Shown here in pieces: positions 1-5,364 of a stretch of 6,278 bases of DNA. This stretch comes from an uncultured Thermomicrobiales bacterium (GTDB lineage: Bacteria > Chloroflexota > Chloroflexia > Thermomicrobiales > UBA6265). The stretch spans positions 1 through 6,278 of the forward strand of contig CADCWH010000270.1 of assembly GCA_902806395.1 (NCBI GenBank), read 5' to 3'. A program made the translations under genes and the position numbers. The notes beneath the pieces were generated by a model. The model ran no database searches, was not told the DNA's origin, and was given only the letters and a program-made list of their open reading frames with translations. How positions within the stretch are numbered: position 1 is the first letter of the stretch; each line of letters opens with the position of its first letter.

Positions 1-1
1 C

Positions 2-619
2 ACAGAGGGCAGCAAGGGCACGAAGCTGATGACCGTCCAAGGTCCCGTCAAGACGATGGGCTTGGTCGAAGTGCCGATGGGCATCTCGCTTCGGACCCTT
101 GTCGAAGAGGTTTGGGGCGGGATGCGGGACGGGTCGAACTTCAAGGGCATCCAGACCGGGGGCGTCTCAGCTGGACCCCTGCGCGACGACCACCTTGACA
201 TGCCGGTCGACTTTGATTCGATGACCGAGCTGGGCGGCATGCTCGGATCTGGCGGGTTCGTCGTCTTCGATCAGCACGTCTGCGCAGTGGACTTTGCGCG
301 GTATCTGACCGCCTTCAACCGCTACGAGTCGTGCAGTAAGTGCGTGCCCTGCGGGCTGGGGAACCCTGCCTTGGTGGAGGTGATCGACCGACTCCGACTC
401 GGTCGGGGGTCTATGGCCGACCTTGCCCTACTCGAAAGGACCAGCAAGCACATCATCGAGTTGTCACTCTGTGGCCTGGGCCAGGTCGCGCCCATGCCCC
501 TGCTCGGGATGATGAAGATGTATCCCGACGAGTTCCGCGCTCACATCGAGGACGGTGTCTGTCCCACCGGGACGTGCCCGATCAGCGTCGCTCCTTCGGC
601 CCTGGTCGCCGCTGACTAA
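2..619 (+). CDS. NuoF-type NADH-binding flavoprotein subunit, C-terminal part (5' end outside window)
   Basis: The reading frame is open from the first full codon, so the gene begins upstream. The visible 205 residues are the C-terminal half of the 51-kDa/NuoF family, which passes electrons from NADH through FMN to a [4Fe-4S] cluster in complex I, NAD-linked formate dehydrogenases or hydrogenases. Residues about 7-70 match the SLBB domain (GTKLMTVQGPV, then VEVPMGISLR and IQTGGVSAG). Residues about 110-160 form the cluster domain: ESCSKCVPC gives Cys111, Cys114 and Cys117, and SLCGLGQ gives Cys157. A further Cys pair lies near the end in CPTGTC, as in formate dehydrogenase/hydrogenase-type members. 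The residue after the third Cys is Gly, where the family usually has Arg (CxxCxxCR). The protein stops soon after CPTGTC, so there is no appended ferredoxin domain. No partner subunit is visible downstream, and a terminator follows, so this is probably the last gene of its operon. I cannot decide between complex I and a formate dehydrogenase or hydrogenase module. Confidence 0.9.
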   Translation, partial: TEGSKGTKLMTVQGPVKTMGLVEVPMGISLRTLVEEVWGGMRDGSNFKGIQTGGVSAGPLRDDHLDMPVDFDSMTELGGMLGSGGFVVFDQHVCAVDFARYLTAFNRYESCSKCVPCGLGNPALVEVIDRLRLGRGSMADLALLERTSKHIIELSLCGLGQVAPMPLLGMMKMYPDEFRAHIEDGVCPTGTCPISVAPSALVAAD

Positions 620-664
620 CCGTCGGCCGGATTTTGAAGAACGCTTGACGGCCCCGTGACGGTC

Positions 665-714
665 GACGAGAGCCGAACGCCCGCGTCAAAGGACGCGGGC
701 GTTCGGCTCTTGTC
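665..714. terminator. Strong bidirectional hairpin terminator between convergent genes
   Basis: Left arm 665-687 and right arm 692-714 pair over 23 bp around a 4-nt AAAG loop. The only imperfection is one G-U wobble (668 with 711). The stem is GC-rich and lies 45 bp after the stop of the NuoF-type gene and 63 bp beyond the stop of the convergent ornithine cyclodeaminase homologue. There is no U-tract on either side, so it resembles the U-tract-less hairpins common in high-GC bacteria. The remainder of the 620-777 gap shows nothing else. Confidence 0.85.
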
Positions 715-777
715 AACAACTCCGCCAGCCCTGGATCGCTCATTTCCTCGTTAAACGGGCAGCGACTCCATCCCGAA

Positions 778-1764
778 TCAGTCGAGTCGAACCTCGACGC
801 CGGCCCCCGCGTCCAGCGCGCGGGCCACAGCTCGCTGGGCCACCGTGACGTCCTGAATCGCATTGCCGACCGACTTGAAGAAGGTGATCTCGTTTGCGTC
901 GGACCGGCCAGGTCTGGTCCGCGTCACCAGCTCGCCCAGTTCGGCGCGGATGTGGTCTTGACCGAATATCCCAGCCGCCATTGGGATTGTCAGGTCGCCG
1001 CCCTCCGCCAGGGCGGCCTCCAGCTGGTCCACGACGACGACCGCCCGGGCCACCGTCTCTGCCGGGATCTCCTGCATCTCCGGAGTGTAGGCACCCACCC
1101 CATTGATGTGCGTGCCGGACCGCACGTCGGCGTCAGAGAATACCGGTTGGCGCGACGTGGTGGCGGTGCAGATCACGTCGGCATCGCGCACGGCCGACGC
1201 GTCGGTGGTCGTCTCCAAGCGGTCGACGAGCTCCGGCCAGTCCTCCGATAGAACGTCCCGGTAACGCTGGAGACGGTCCCCGTCGAGATCGACGATCACG
1301 ATCCGCTCGATCGGTCGGACCGCGCAGACCGCTGCTGCCTGGGTGATGCCTTGAGCACCGGCTCCGAACACGACCAGCGTCGACGCGTCGGCTCGGGCCA
1401 GGAGATCGGTGGCCGCACCCGAGACGGCGCCGGTCCGTAAGGCGGTCAAGTAGGTGCCATCCAGGATCGCTAGTGGCACGCCGGTCTCGGGGTCCAGCAA
1501 GAACACCACCGCGTGGATCAATGGCAGACCGCGCGACGGATTGTCGTGTCCGACGGCGACGACCTTGATGCCGAGGGCGCCCATCCCGGGGACCGAGGCC
1601 GGCATGAACAGGGCGTCGAGACGGCTCTCCGCCAGATGGATGCCCGTCCGGAGGGGCGCTTCGGCGCGTCCCGACGACAGCTCAGCGAAGGCGGACTTCA
1701 TCAGGTCGATGGCGTCGAGCATCGGCACGAACGTGCGCAGGTCGGCACGGCTGAGTGCGAGCAT
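778..1764 (-). CDS. Ornithine cyclodeaminase / mu-crystallin family NAD(P)-dependent enzyme
   Basis: The 328-residue protein has the usual length of the family, which includes ornithine cyclodeaminase, archaeal-type alanine dehydrogenase, ketimine (pyrroline-2-carboxylate) reductase and related imino- or amino-acid oxidoreductases. Substrate-domain signatures are IKVVAVGHDNPSRGLP (residues 66-81, Lys67) and LTALRTGAVSG (106-116, Arg110). The Rossmann domain shows GAGAQG (134-139) and an acidic residue at the end of the second strand (IVIVDLDGD, Asp159), which favours NAD(H) over NADP(H). Later family motifs are DADVICTATTS (194-204), HINGVGAYTPEMQE (219-232) and FFKSVGNAIQD (295-305), where Asp305 aligns with the family's catalytic Asp. 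The start is set by GAGGAGG four bases upstream; the much longer open frame running on to 2352 lacks support and overlaps the divergent SH3 gene. It is monocistronic as far as visible. The exact substrate cannot be read from the sequence. Confidence 0.93.
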   Translation of the reverse strand: MLALSRADLRTFVPMLDAIDLMKSAFAELSSGRAEAPLRTGIHLAESRLDALFMPASVPGMGALGIKVVAVGHDNPSRGLPLIHAVVFLLDPETGVPLAILDGTYLTALRTGAVSGAATDLLARADASTLVVFGAGAQGITQAAAVCAVRPIERIVIVDLDGDRLQRYRDVLSEDWPELVDRLETTTDASAVRDADVICTATTSRQPVFSDADVRSGTHINGVGAYTPEMQEIPAETVARAVVVVDQLEAALAEGGDLTIPMAAGIFGQDHIRAELGELVTRTRPGRSDANEITFFKSVGNAIQDVTVAQRAVARALDAGAGVEVRLD

Positions 1765-1768
1765 GGGT

Positions 1769-1775
1769 CCTCCTC
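1769..1775 (-). promoter_or_regulatory. Shine-Dalgarno of the ornithine cyclodeaminase homologue
   Basis: The minus strand reads GAGGAGG, four bases before the ATG at 1764. It is the best ribosome-binding site in the window. It fixes the start at 1764 rather than at any upstream codon of the long open frame. Confidence 0.8.
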
Positions 1776-1842
1776 GGTGCGATTCGACCGTCCCCGGCAG
1801 CGTGAAACACTGTGTCGTCCGGCGGGGATGGTCGGCATGGCA

Positions 1843-1851
1843 TGGTATACT
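1843..1851. promoter_or_regulatory. Extended -10-like element in the divergent region, possibly serving both directions
   Basis: On the plus strand the bases read TGGTATACT, an extended -10 (TGn) followed by TATACT, one base from the TATAAT consensus. This would start transcription near 1858 and give the SH3 gene a leader of about 78 nt. The core GTATAC is self-complementary, so the minus strand reads TATACC and could serve the ornithine cyclodeaminase homologue, with TCGACT at 1869-1874 as a weak -35 (19-bp spacer). No good plus-strand -35 is evident, which fits an extended -10 promoter. The element lies in the 171-bp gap 1765-1935, and its location supports the call. Confidence 0.4.
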
Positions 1852-1894
1852 CATCGGCACCGCATGATAGTCGAGACCTTGCCTGGACGACGCG

Positions 1895-1919
1895 GTGGAT
1901 ATTCGCGCCTCGTATCCGC
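1895..1919 (+). other. Small hairpin upstream of the SH3-domain gene
   Basis: GTGGATA (1895-1901) can pair with TATCCGC (1913-1919) over 7 bp, including one G-U pair, across an 11-nt loop. It ends 16 bases before the ATG at 1936 and would lie in the leader if transcription starts at the 1846-1851 element. It may influence translation or be chance in GC-rich DNA. Confidence 0.2.
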
Positions 1920-1935
1920 GTGACAGAATAGGGTT

Positions 1936-2514
1936 ATGGTCCCAGCCGGACTGACGAGACGTCTCCACCAGCACAGTCGCCGCGGTGGCATCGCCGTCGG
2001 CTTGAGCATGTTGGTCGCCGCGACACTCCTGTTCGGGGGATTCGTGGTGATCTACGGGGCGCTGGAGCCCTATACCCGTGACTTCGTCGCCGCCGACGTG
2101 CCGGACGATCCGACCCCTTCCCCAGGAGCCACCGCACCTCCGGCCGCGGACGGGGGCGCGGACGAGCCGACTGCGCCCGCGGACGATGAACCTACGCCTG
2201 AAGGCGACCAGCCGGGCCCGACCCCCACCGCAACGACCGGAGCTGTCCCGACACAAGACGACGACGCCGAGTTCGAGCCCGACTATCAGGTCGACCCAGG
2301 TGCGGGCACCGGCATCAATCTCCGGACCACCCCGAGCATCGCCGGTGGCCAAACCACGGTGATCGTGGCCCTGCCACCTGGGACCGCACTAGAGTTCCAG
2401 GGCGAAGAGCAACAAGACAGTGAGAATCCCGCCGAGAACGGCACCTGGCTCCTATTCCAAACGGAGGACGGGCAGGAAGGCTGGATCCGGGAGATCGACG
2501 TCGTGCAGATCTAG
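1936..2514 (+). CDS. Single-pass membrane protein with extracytoplasmic SH3b domain
   Basis: The protein has 192 residues in three parts. A short basic N-terminus (RR at 8-9 and 15-16) precedes one hydrophobic segment (about 19-41), so the N-terminus should be cytoplasmic and the rest outside. Residues about 50-115 are a low-complexity linker rich in Pro, Asp, Glu, Ala and Thr with no Cys, typical of a cell-surface spacer. Residues about 116-192 look like a bacterial SH3 (SH3b) domain: GINLRTTPS (126-134), a hydrophobic strand before PPGT (147-150), Trp171, and GWIRE (182-186). Such domains commonly bind cell-wall peptides or mediate surface contacts; no catalytic domain is attached. An in-frame TGA at 1921-1923 leaves 1936 as the first possible ATG. 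The only Shine-Dalgarno-like bases (AGGG, 1930-1933) are just two bases from it, so translation may be leaderless or weak. tyrA follows after 61 bp and is probably co-transcribed. The specific role is unknown. Confidence 0.82.
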   Translation: MVPAGLTRRLHQHSRRGGIAVGLSMLVAATLLFGGFVVIYGALEPYTRDFVAADVPDDPTPSPGATAPPAADGGADEPTAPADDEPTPEGDQPGPTPTATTGAVPTQDDDAEFEPDYQVDPGAGTGINLRTTPSIAGGQTTVIVALPPGTALEFQGEEQQDSENPAENGTWLLFQTEDGQEGWIREIDVVQI

Positions 2515-2528
2515 ACCGGAGTCGCGCC

Positions 2529-2545
2529 CGCCGCCCCGTGCGGCG
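2529..2545 (+). other. Short GC hairpin between the SH3 gene and tyrA
   Basis: CGCCGC (2529-2534) pairs perfectly with GCGGCG (2540-2545) across a 5-nt loop, 30 bases before the tyrA start. There is no U-tract after it. It could be a weak terminator, an mRNA-processing site, or chance. Confidence 0.2.
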
Positions 2546-2561
2546 CACGACCGCATCGGAC

Positions 2562-2570
2562 GGGGGAAAG
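2562..2570 (+). promoter_or_regulatory. Ribosome-binding site of tyrA
   Basis: GGGGGAAAG lies five bases before the ATG at 2576. It supports this start over the open frame upstream, which runs back to 2420 inside the SH3 gene in another frame. Confidence 0.6.
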
Positions 2571-2575
2571 TCACC

Positions 2576-3616
2576 ATGCAACGCGTCAGCATCATCGGCC
2601 TTGGTCTCATCGGAGGGTCGATTGGACTCGGCTTGCGCCGGTGGTCCTCCGAGCAAGGGGGCGGTAATCCGGCCCTACGGATCACCGGGTTCGACACCGA
2701 TCTCGATCACCAGCAGCTCGCGAAGAAAATCGGTGCGGTCGACGACACCGAATGGAAACTCAGCAAAGCGATCACCGACGCCGACCTGGTGATCCTCGCG
2801 ACTCCGGTGGCGACGATGCGCGAGACGATGGCCGACATCGGCCCGTTCCTCCGGCCCGGCTCCGTGGTCACGGACACCGGTTCGACGAAGGCCGATGTCC
2901 TGGCCTGGGCTGCGGAAACCATACCGGCCGGAGCCAACTTCGTCGGAAGTCACCCGATGGCCGGTAAGGCACAGAGCATCGAGGCCGCCGACGCGGACCT
3001 GTTCAAAGGCGCGACCTGGTGCGTTTGCCCCTCCGTGTCCGCGAATGAAGACGCCAACAAGGTGGTCCTGGGGATGATCGCCGCCCTCGGTGCCGAGCCC
3101 TATTTCATCGACCCGCACGAGCACGATGCGTACGTCGCAGGGGTGAGCCATCTGCCCTTCGTGGTCTCGACCGCCCTCATGCGGGCGGTCTCCAACGACC
3201 CCTCGTGGCGGGACATGCGAGCGCTGACCGCCACCGGATTCCGCGACCTCACTCGCCTCGCGGCGGGTGGCCCCGAAATGCACCGGGACATCGTCCTGAC
3301 CAACACTCCGGCTGTCGAGCGGTGGGTCGATGCGATGATCGAGGAACTCCGGGGGTTCCAAGGGACCTTGCGTGCCGAGGATCGGTCGGAGCGTCTGCTG
3401 GCGTTCTTCTCGGCAGCTCGAGACGCCCGCGCAGACTGGTCTACCCAGACGACTCGTGAGGGTGAACTCCTCCAGGAGACGCGAGACGAGTTGGCCTCGG
3501 TCAACATGGGGGGTCAGATGACGCGGATGCTGTTCGGGAACTTCGCCGGACGGCGCCGATCGCCCTCCTCACGTCGTCCCGCCGGCAGTCACCGCGATGG
3601 CAAGGGCGAGGCATAA
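2576..3616 (+). CDS. tyrA: Prephenate/arogenate dehydrogenase (TyrA)
   Basis: TyrA oxidatively decarboxylates prephenate to 4-hydroxyphenylpyruvate (or arogenate to tyrosine) in cytoplasmic tyrosine synthesis. The 346-residue protein opens with the Rossmann nucleotide loop GLGLIGGSIG (8-17), and GFD (38-40) ends the second strand with Asp40, which favours NAD+. Further family motifs are LATPV (74-78), DTGSTK (100-105), GSHPMAGK (124-131, with His126 at the position of the catalytic His), SHLPF (191-195) and GFRDLTRLA (221-229, with the Arg expected to hold the substrate carboxylate). The helical dimerisation domain follows to about residue 320. There is no C-terminal ACT domain and no fused chorismate mutase, so feedback control by an ACT domain is not expected. 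The last 22 residues are an Arg/Ser-rich tail (from GRRRSP at 325) outside the family core. The start is chosen from the Nge-spaced GGGGGAAAG and because the Rossmann fold begins directly at residue 3. Preference for prephenate or arogenate cannot be read from sequence alone. Confidence 0.95.
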   Translation: MQRVSIIGLGLIGGSIGLGLRRWSSEQGGGNPALRITGFDTDLDHQQLAKKIGAVDDTEWKLSKAITDADLVILATPVATMRETMADIGPFLRPGSVVTDTGSTKADVLAWAAETIPAGANFVGSHPMAGKAQSIEAADADLFKGATWCVCPSVSANEDANKVVLGMIAALGAEPYFIDPHEHDAYVAGVSHLPFVVSTALMRAVSNDPSWRDMRALTATGFRDLTRLAAGGPEMHRDIVLTNTPAVERWVDAMIEELRGFQGTLRAEDRSERLLAFFSAARDARADWSTQTTREGELLQETRDELASVNMGGQMTRMLFGNFAGRRRSPSSRRPAGSHRDGKGEA

Positions 3617-3641
3617 GCGACGCGTCAAGCAAAGCGACCAC

Positions 3642-3662
3642 GCGGATCAGGGAAGGATCCGC
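3642..3662. terminator. Possible bidirectional terminator between convergent tyrA and the unknown gene
   Basis: GCGGATC (3642-3648) and GATCCGC (3656-3662) form a perfect 7-bp stem around a 7-nt loop. It sits in and next to the 30-bp gap between two convergent genes and overlaps the stop codon of the minus-strand gene. It lacks a U-tract and is much weaker than the hairpin at 665-714. A perfect 8-bp palindrome (GACGCGTC, 3619-3626) precedes it. Confidence 0.35.
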
Positions 3663-4156
3663 CACTCGTCAGGCAATCGGTACCGGTAGAGGGCTCCGGT
3701 TGGTTTACCCGCGCGTCGTATGCGGCCGCGGTCCTGGCGGCGCAGGTTGGCGTAGCTGTTCTGAACCTGGACGATCCGGCGTTGGGGTAGATTGAAGATC
3801 ACCAGGCCGGCACCATCCGGCTCCATGCTGACCAACCGGGTTTCGTCGTCGAGGGCGCGGATCGGACCCCGGCGCCGGTCGGAAGCGAGCCAGTCCTTCA
3901 GGCCGGGGTGCTCGTCTCGGGTGAAGTGTTCGTCGAACACGCGCAGGTCGCGTTTCAGTGCCGTGATGGTCTCGGAGTCGAGGGCTGACGCGGCATCGAG
4001 CAGGGCCGCGAGGGTGGGCGGAGACTCGGCGCAACTGGCCGCCAGCATCTTGAGCAGGTGAGCCGGACCGACGAAGCTGACCGTTCCCGAGTCATCGATC
4101 ACGGTGTACCGCAGCCGGTGTTTGGCGACCCCACCGGCCGTCTCGTCCCTCTCCAT
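3647..4156 (-). CDS. Conserved-looking protein of unknown function, 169 residues
   Basis: I do not recognise a named family. The protein is soluble, without a signal peptide or membrane segment. Residues 16-30 look like a beta hairpin (RYTVIDDSGTVSFVG). Residues 31-80 are probably helical, starting PAHLLKMLAA and containing one Cys (42), and end in FDEHFTRDEH (74-83), which has two His and several acidic residues. Residues about 100-130 again look like beta strands (LVIFNLPQRRIVQVQNSY, 118-135), followed by a strongly basic stretch (RRQDRGRIRR, 139-148) and a C-terminal YRYRLPDEWRILP. The basic stretch could bind nucleic acid, but this is only a suggestion. The ATG at 4156 is preferred because GGGG lies 8 bases upstream; a GTG at 4159 would add one residue. 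It is convergent with tyrA (30 bp apart) and divergent from the E1-like gene. Protein-like composition and the lack of a competing frame support it being real. Confidence 0.72.
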   Translation of the reverse strand: MERDETAGGVAKHRLRYTVIDDSGTVSFVGPAHLLKMLAASCAESPPTLAALLDAASALDSETITALKRDLRVFDEHFTRDEHPGLKDWLASDRRRGPIRALDDETRLVSMEPDGAGLVIFNLPQRRIVQVQNSYANLRRQDRGRIRRAGKPTGALYRYRLPDEWRILP

Positions 4157-4176
4157 CACTAGGCCCCGTCTTGATG

Positions 4177-4204
4177 GTTACACATCCCGTCGCCGTCCGG
4201 TCGA
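4177..4204 (-). promoter_or_regulatory. Possible promoter of the unknown minus-strand gene
   Basis: On the minus strand TCGACC (4204-4199) and TGTAAC (4182-4177) are separated by 16 bp, resembling weak -35 and -10 boxes. Transcription would begin some 15 bases before the ATG at 4156. The match is poor, and location is the main argument. Confidence 0.22.
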
Positions 4205-4242
4205 GGTGCTCACATGGGGTCTCGGTTCACAGGCGACGAGGG

Positions 4243-4272
4243 TTCGATGGTGAGCGGCGCGGGGCGTAGGGT
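4243..4272 (+). promoter_or_regulatory. Possible promoter of the E1-like/cysteine desulfurase operon
   Basis: TTCGAT (4243-4248) and TAGGGT (4267-4272) are 18 bp apart, a TAnnnT-type -10 with a weak -35 of the kind seen in high-GC bacteria. The leader would be about 50 nt. It shares the 175-bp divergent gap 4157-4331 with the promoter of the minus-strand gene. A CGAGAGTCTCG palindrome (4318-4328) overlaps the weak GAGAG Shine-Dalgarno (4319-4323). Confidence 0.25.
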
Positions 4273-4331
4273 ACCATGATGACGATCACTCCCACGTCGC
4301 CGGAACGCCACCAAGCTCGAGAGTCTCGCCC

Positions 4332-5357
4332 ATGTCTGATGATCGATACGCTCGCCAAACGCGATTCGGACCGCTCGGTAATGACGCGCAGGTGCGTCTC
4401 GGGGCGGCGCGAGTCGTGCTCGTCGGGTGCGGTGCGCTGGGGTCGGCGGTGGCGAATGGTCTCGTCCGGGCCGGGGTCGGTCACCTGACGATCCTGGACC
4501 GCGATTATGTCGAACTCTCCAATCTCCAGCGGCAAGTCCTATTCGATGAGTCGCATGTGGCCGACGACCTCCCGAAGGCCATCGCGGCGTCTCGGGTCCT
4601 CGCCAAGGTCAATGGCGAGGTCTCGCTTGAGCCGGTCGTCGTCGACGTCCACGGTGGCAATGTCGAGGACTTATTCGCGGGCGCCGACCTGGTCATCGAC
4701 GGCACCGACTCGATCGAGACGCGAGGCATCGTGAACGAGGCGGCGGTCAAACTGGGCATCTCCTGGATCTACGGCGGAGTGGTCGGGAGCACTGGGATGT
4801 CGATGACGGTCATCCCAGGCGAGACGCCGTGCTTGCGCTGCGTGTTTCCCCACGCCCCCGCGCCAGGCAGTCTGCCGACGTGCCAGACGGCAGGCGTGAT
4901 CGGCCCCGCGGTCGAAGCGGTCGGGGCCATCCAGACCGTGGAGGCCATGAAGCTCCTGACCGGTCATCGGTCCTCCCTCCATGGTGGACTCGTCACGCTG
5001 GACATGTGGACCGTGAAGATGGACACGGTCCCCACCGGCGCCCCGCGTACCGGTTGCCCCGTCTGCGAGCGTCGAGAGTTCCCCGGTCTCGGAACGACGG
5101 GCCGCCAGGCAGTGTCGCTCTGTGGCCGAGACTCGATGCAGGTGTCGTCTCACCCACCGGCTCCCGTTGACCTGACAGCCCTAGCCCGGCGGCTCGACGG
5201 CCTCGGTGATGTGCGTTTGACGCCGTTCCTGCTGAGGTTCACCCCGTCGCCGCTCGGTCGTGGCCTGACAGTGTTCCCAGATGGCCGTGCCATCGTCCAT
5301 GACACGACCGAGCCATCAGTCGCCCGGGCGGACTACGCGCGATGGGTCGGGCACTGA
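4332..5357 (+). CDS. ThiF/MoeB/HesA-family E1-like adenylyltransferase with extra C-terminal domain
   Basis: Members use ATP to adenylate the C-terminal glycine of a ubiquitin-like sulfur carrier (ThiS, MoaD or similar) for thiamine, molybdopterin or other thio-cofactor synthesis. In the 341-residue protein the order is RYARQTRFGPLG (5-16), nucleotide loop GCGALGS (32-38), ILDRDYVELSNLQRQ (54-68, including Arg67), Lys82 in DLPKA, and DGTDSIETR (123-131, Asp126). A zinc site is formed by CLRC (167-170) and CPVC (241-244). Cys184 in TCQTAGVIGP sits where E. coli ThiF has its conjugating cysteine. The catalytic core ends near residue 250. Residues about 256-341 form an additional domain beginning LCGRDSMQV (Cys264), with a long helix around 281-291 and FPDGRAIVHDTTEPSVARADYARWVG at its end in two blocks (315-324, then 325-340). 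This replaces the rhodanese domain seen in some MoeB proteins. I recall similar tails on E1-like proteins of other bacteria but know no assigned function. A cysteine desulfurase follows at 7 bp, supporting a sulfur-transfer role. The carrier protein is not in the window, so thiF versus moeB is unresolved. Confidence 0.9.
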   Translation: MSDDRYARQTRFGPLGNDAQVRLGAARVVLVGCGALGSAVANGLVRAGVGHLTILDRDYVELSNLQRQVLFDESHVADDLPKAIAASRVLAKVNGEVSLEPVVVDVHGGNVEDLFAGADLVIDGTDSIETRGIVNEAAVKLGISWIYGGVVGSTGMSMTVIPGETPCLRCVFPHAPAPGSLPTCQTAGVIGPAVEAVGAIQTVEAMKLLTGHRSSLHGGLVTLDMWTVKMDTVPTGAPRTGCPVCERREFPGLGTTGRQAVSLCGRDSMQVSSHPPAPVDLTALARRLDGLGDVRLTPFLLRFTPSPLGRGLTVFPDGRAIVHDTTEPSVARADYARWVGH

Positions 5358-5364
5358 GATCGCC

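Noticed and set aside
781..798. Hairpin GTCGAG/CTCGAC at the end of the ornithine cyclodeaminase gene as a second terminator.
   Set aside because: It is only 6 bp, lies inside the coding region, and the far stronger hairpin at 665-714 follows.
1765..2352. N-terminal extension of the minus-strand ornithine cyclodeaminase frame up to 2352 (196 extra residues).
   Set aside because: The extension is Arg-rich with no family similarity, overlaps the divergent SH3 gene, and a strong Shine-Dalgarno supports the start at 1764.
2420..2575. Upstream extension of the tyrA frame to an ATG at 2420.
   Set aside because: It overlaps the SH3 gene in another frame, and the Rossmann fold begins immediately after the ATG at 2576, which has a ribosome-binding site.
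2675..3361. Minus-strand open frame of 228 codons opposite tyrA.
   Set aside because: It lies wholly opposite the TyrA coding region, has low-complexity His/Arg/Gly-rich translation and no recognisable domain; it is a GC-rich shadow frame.
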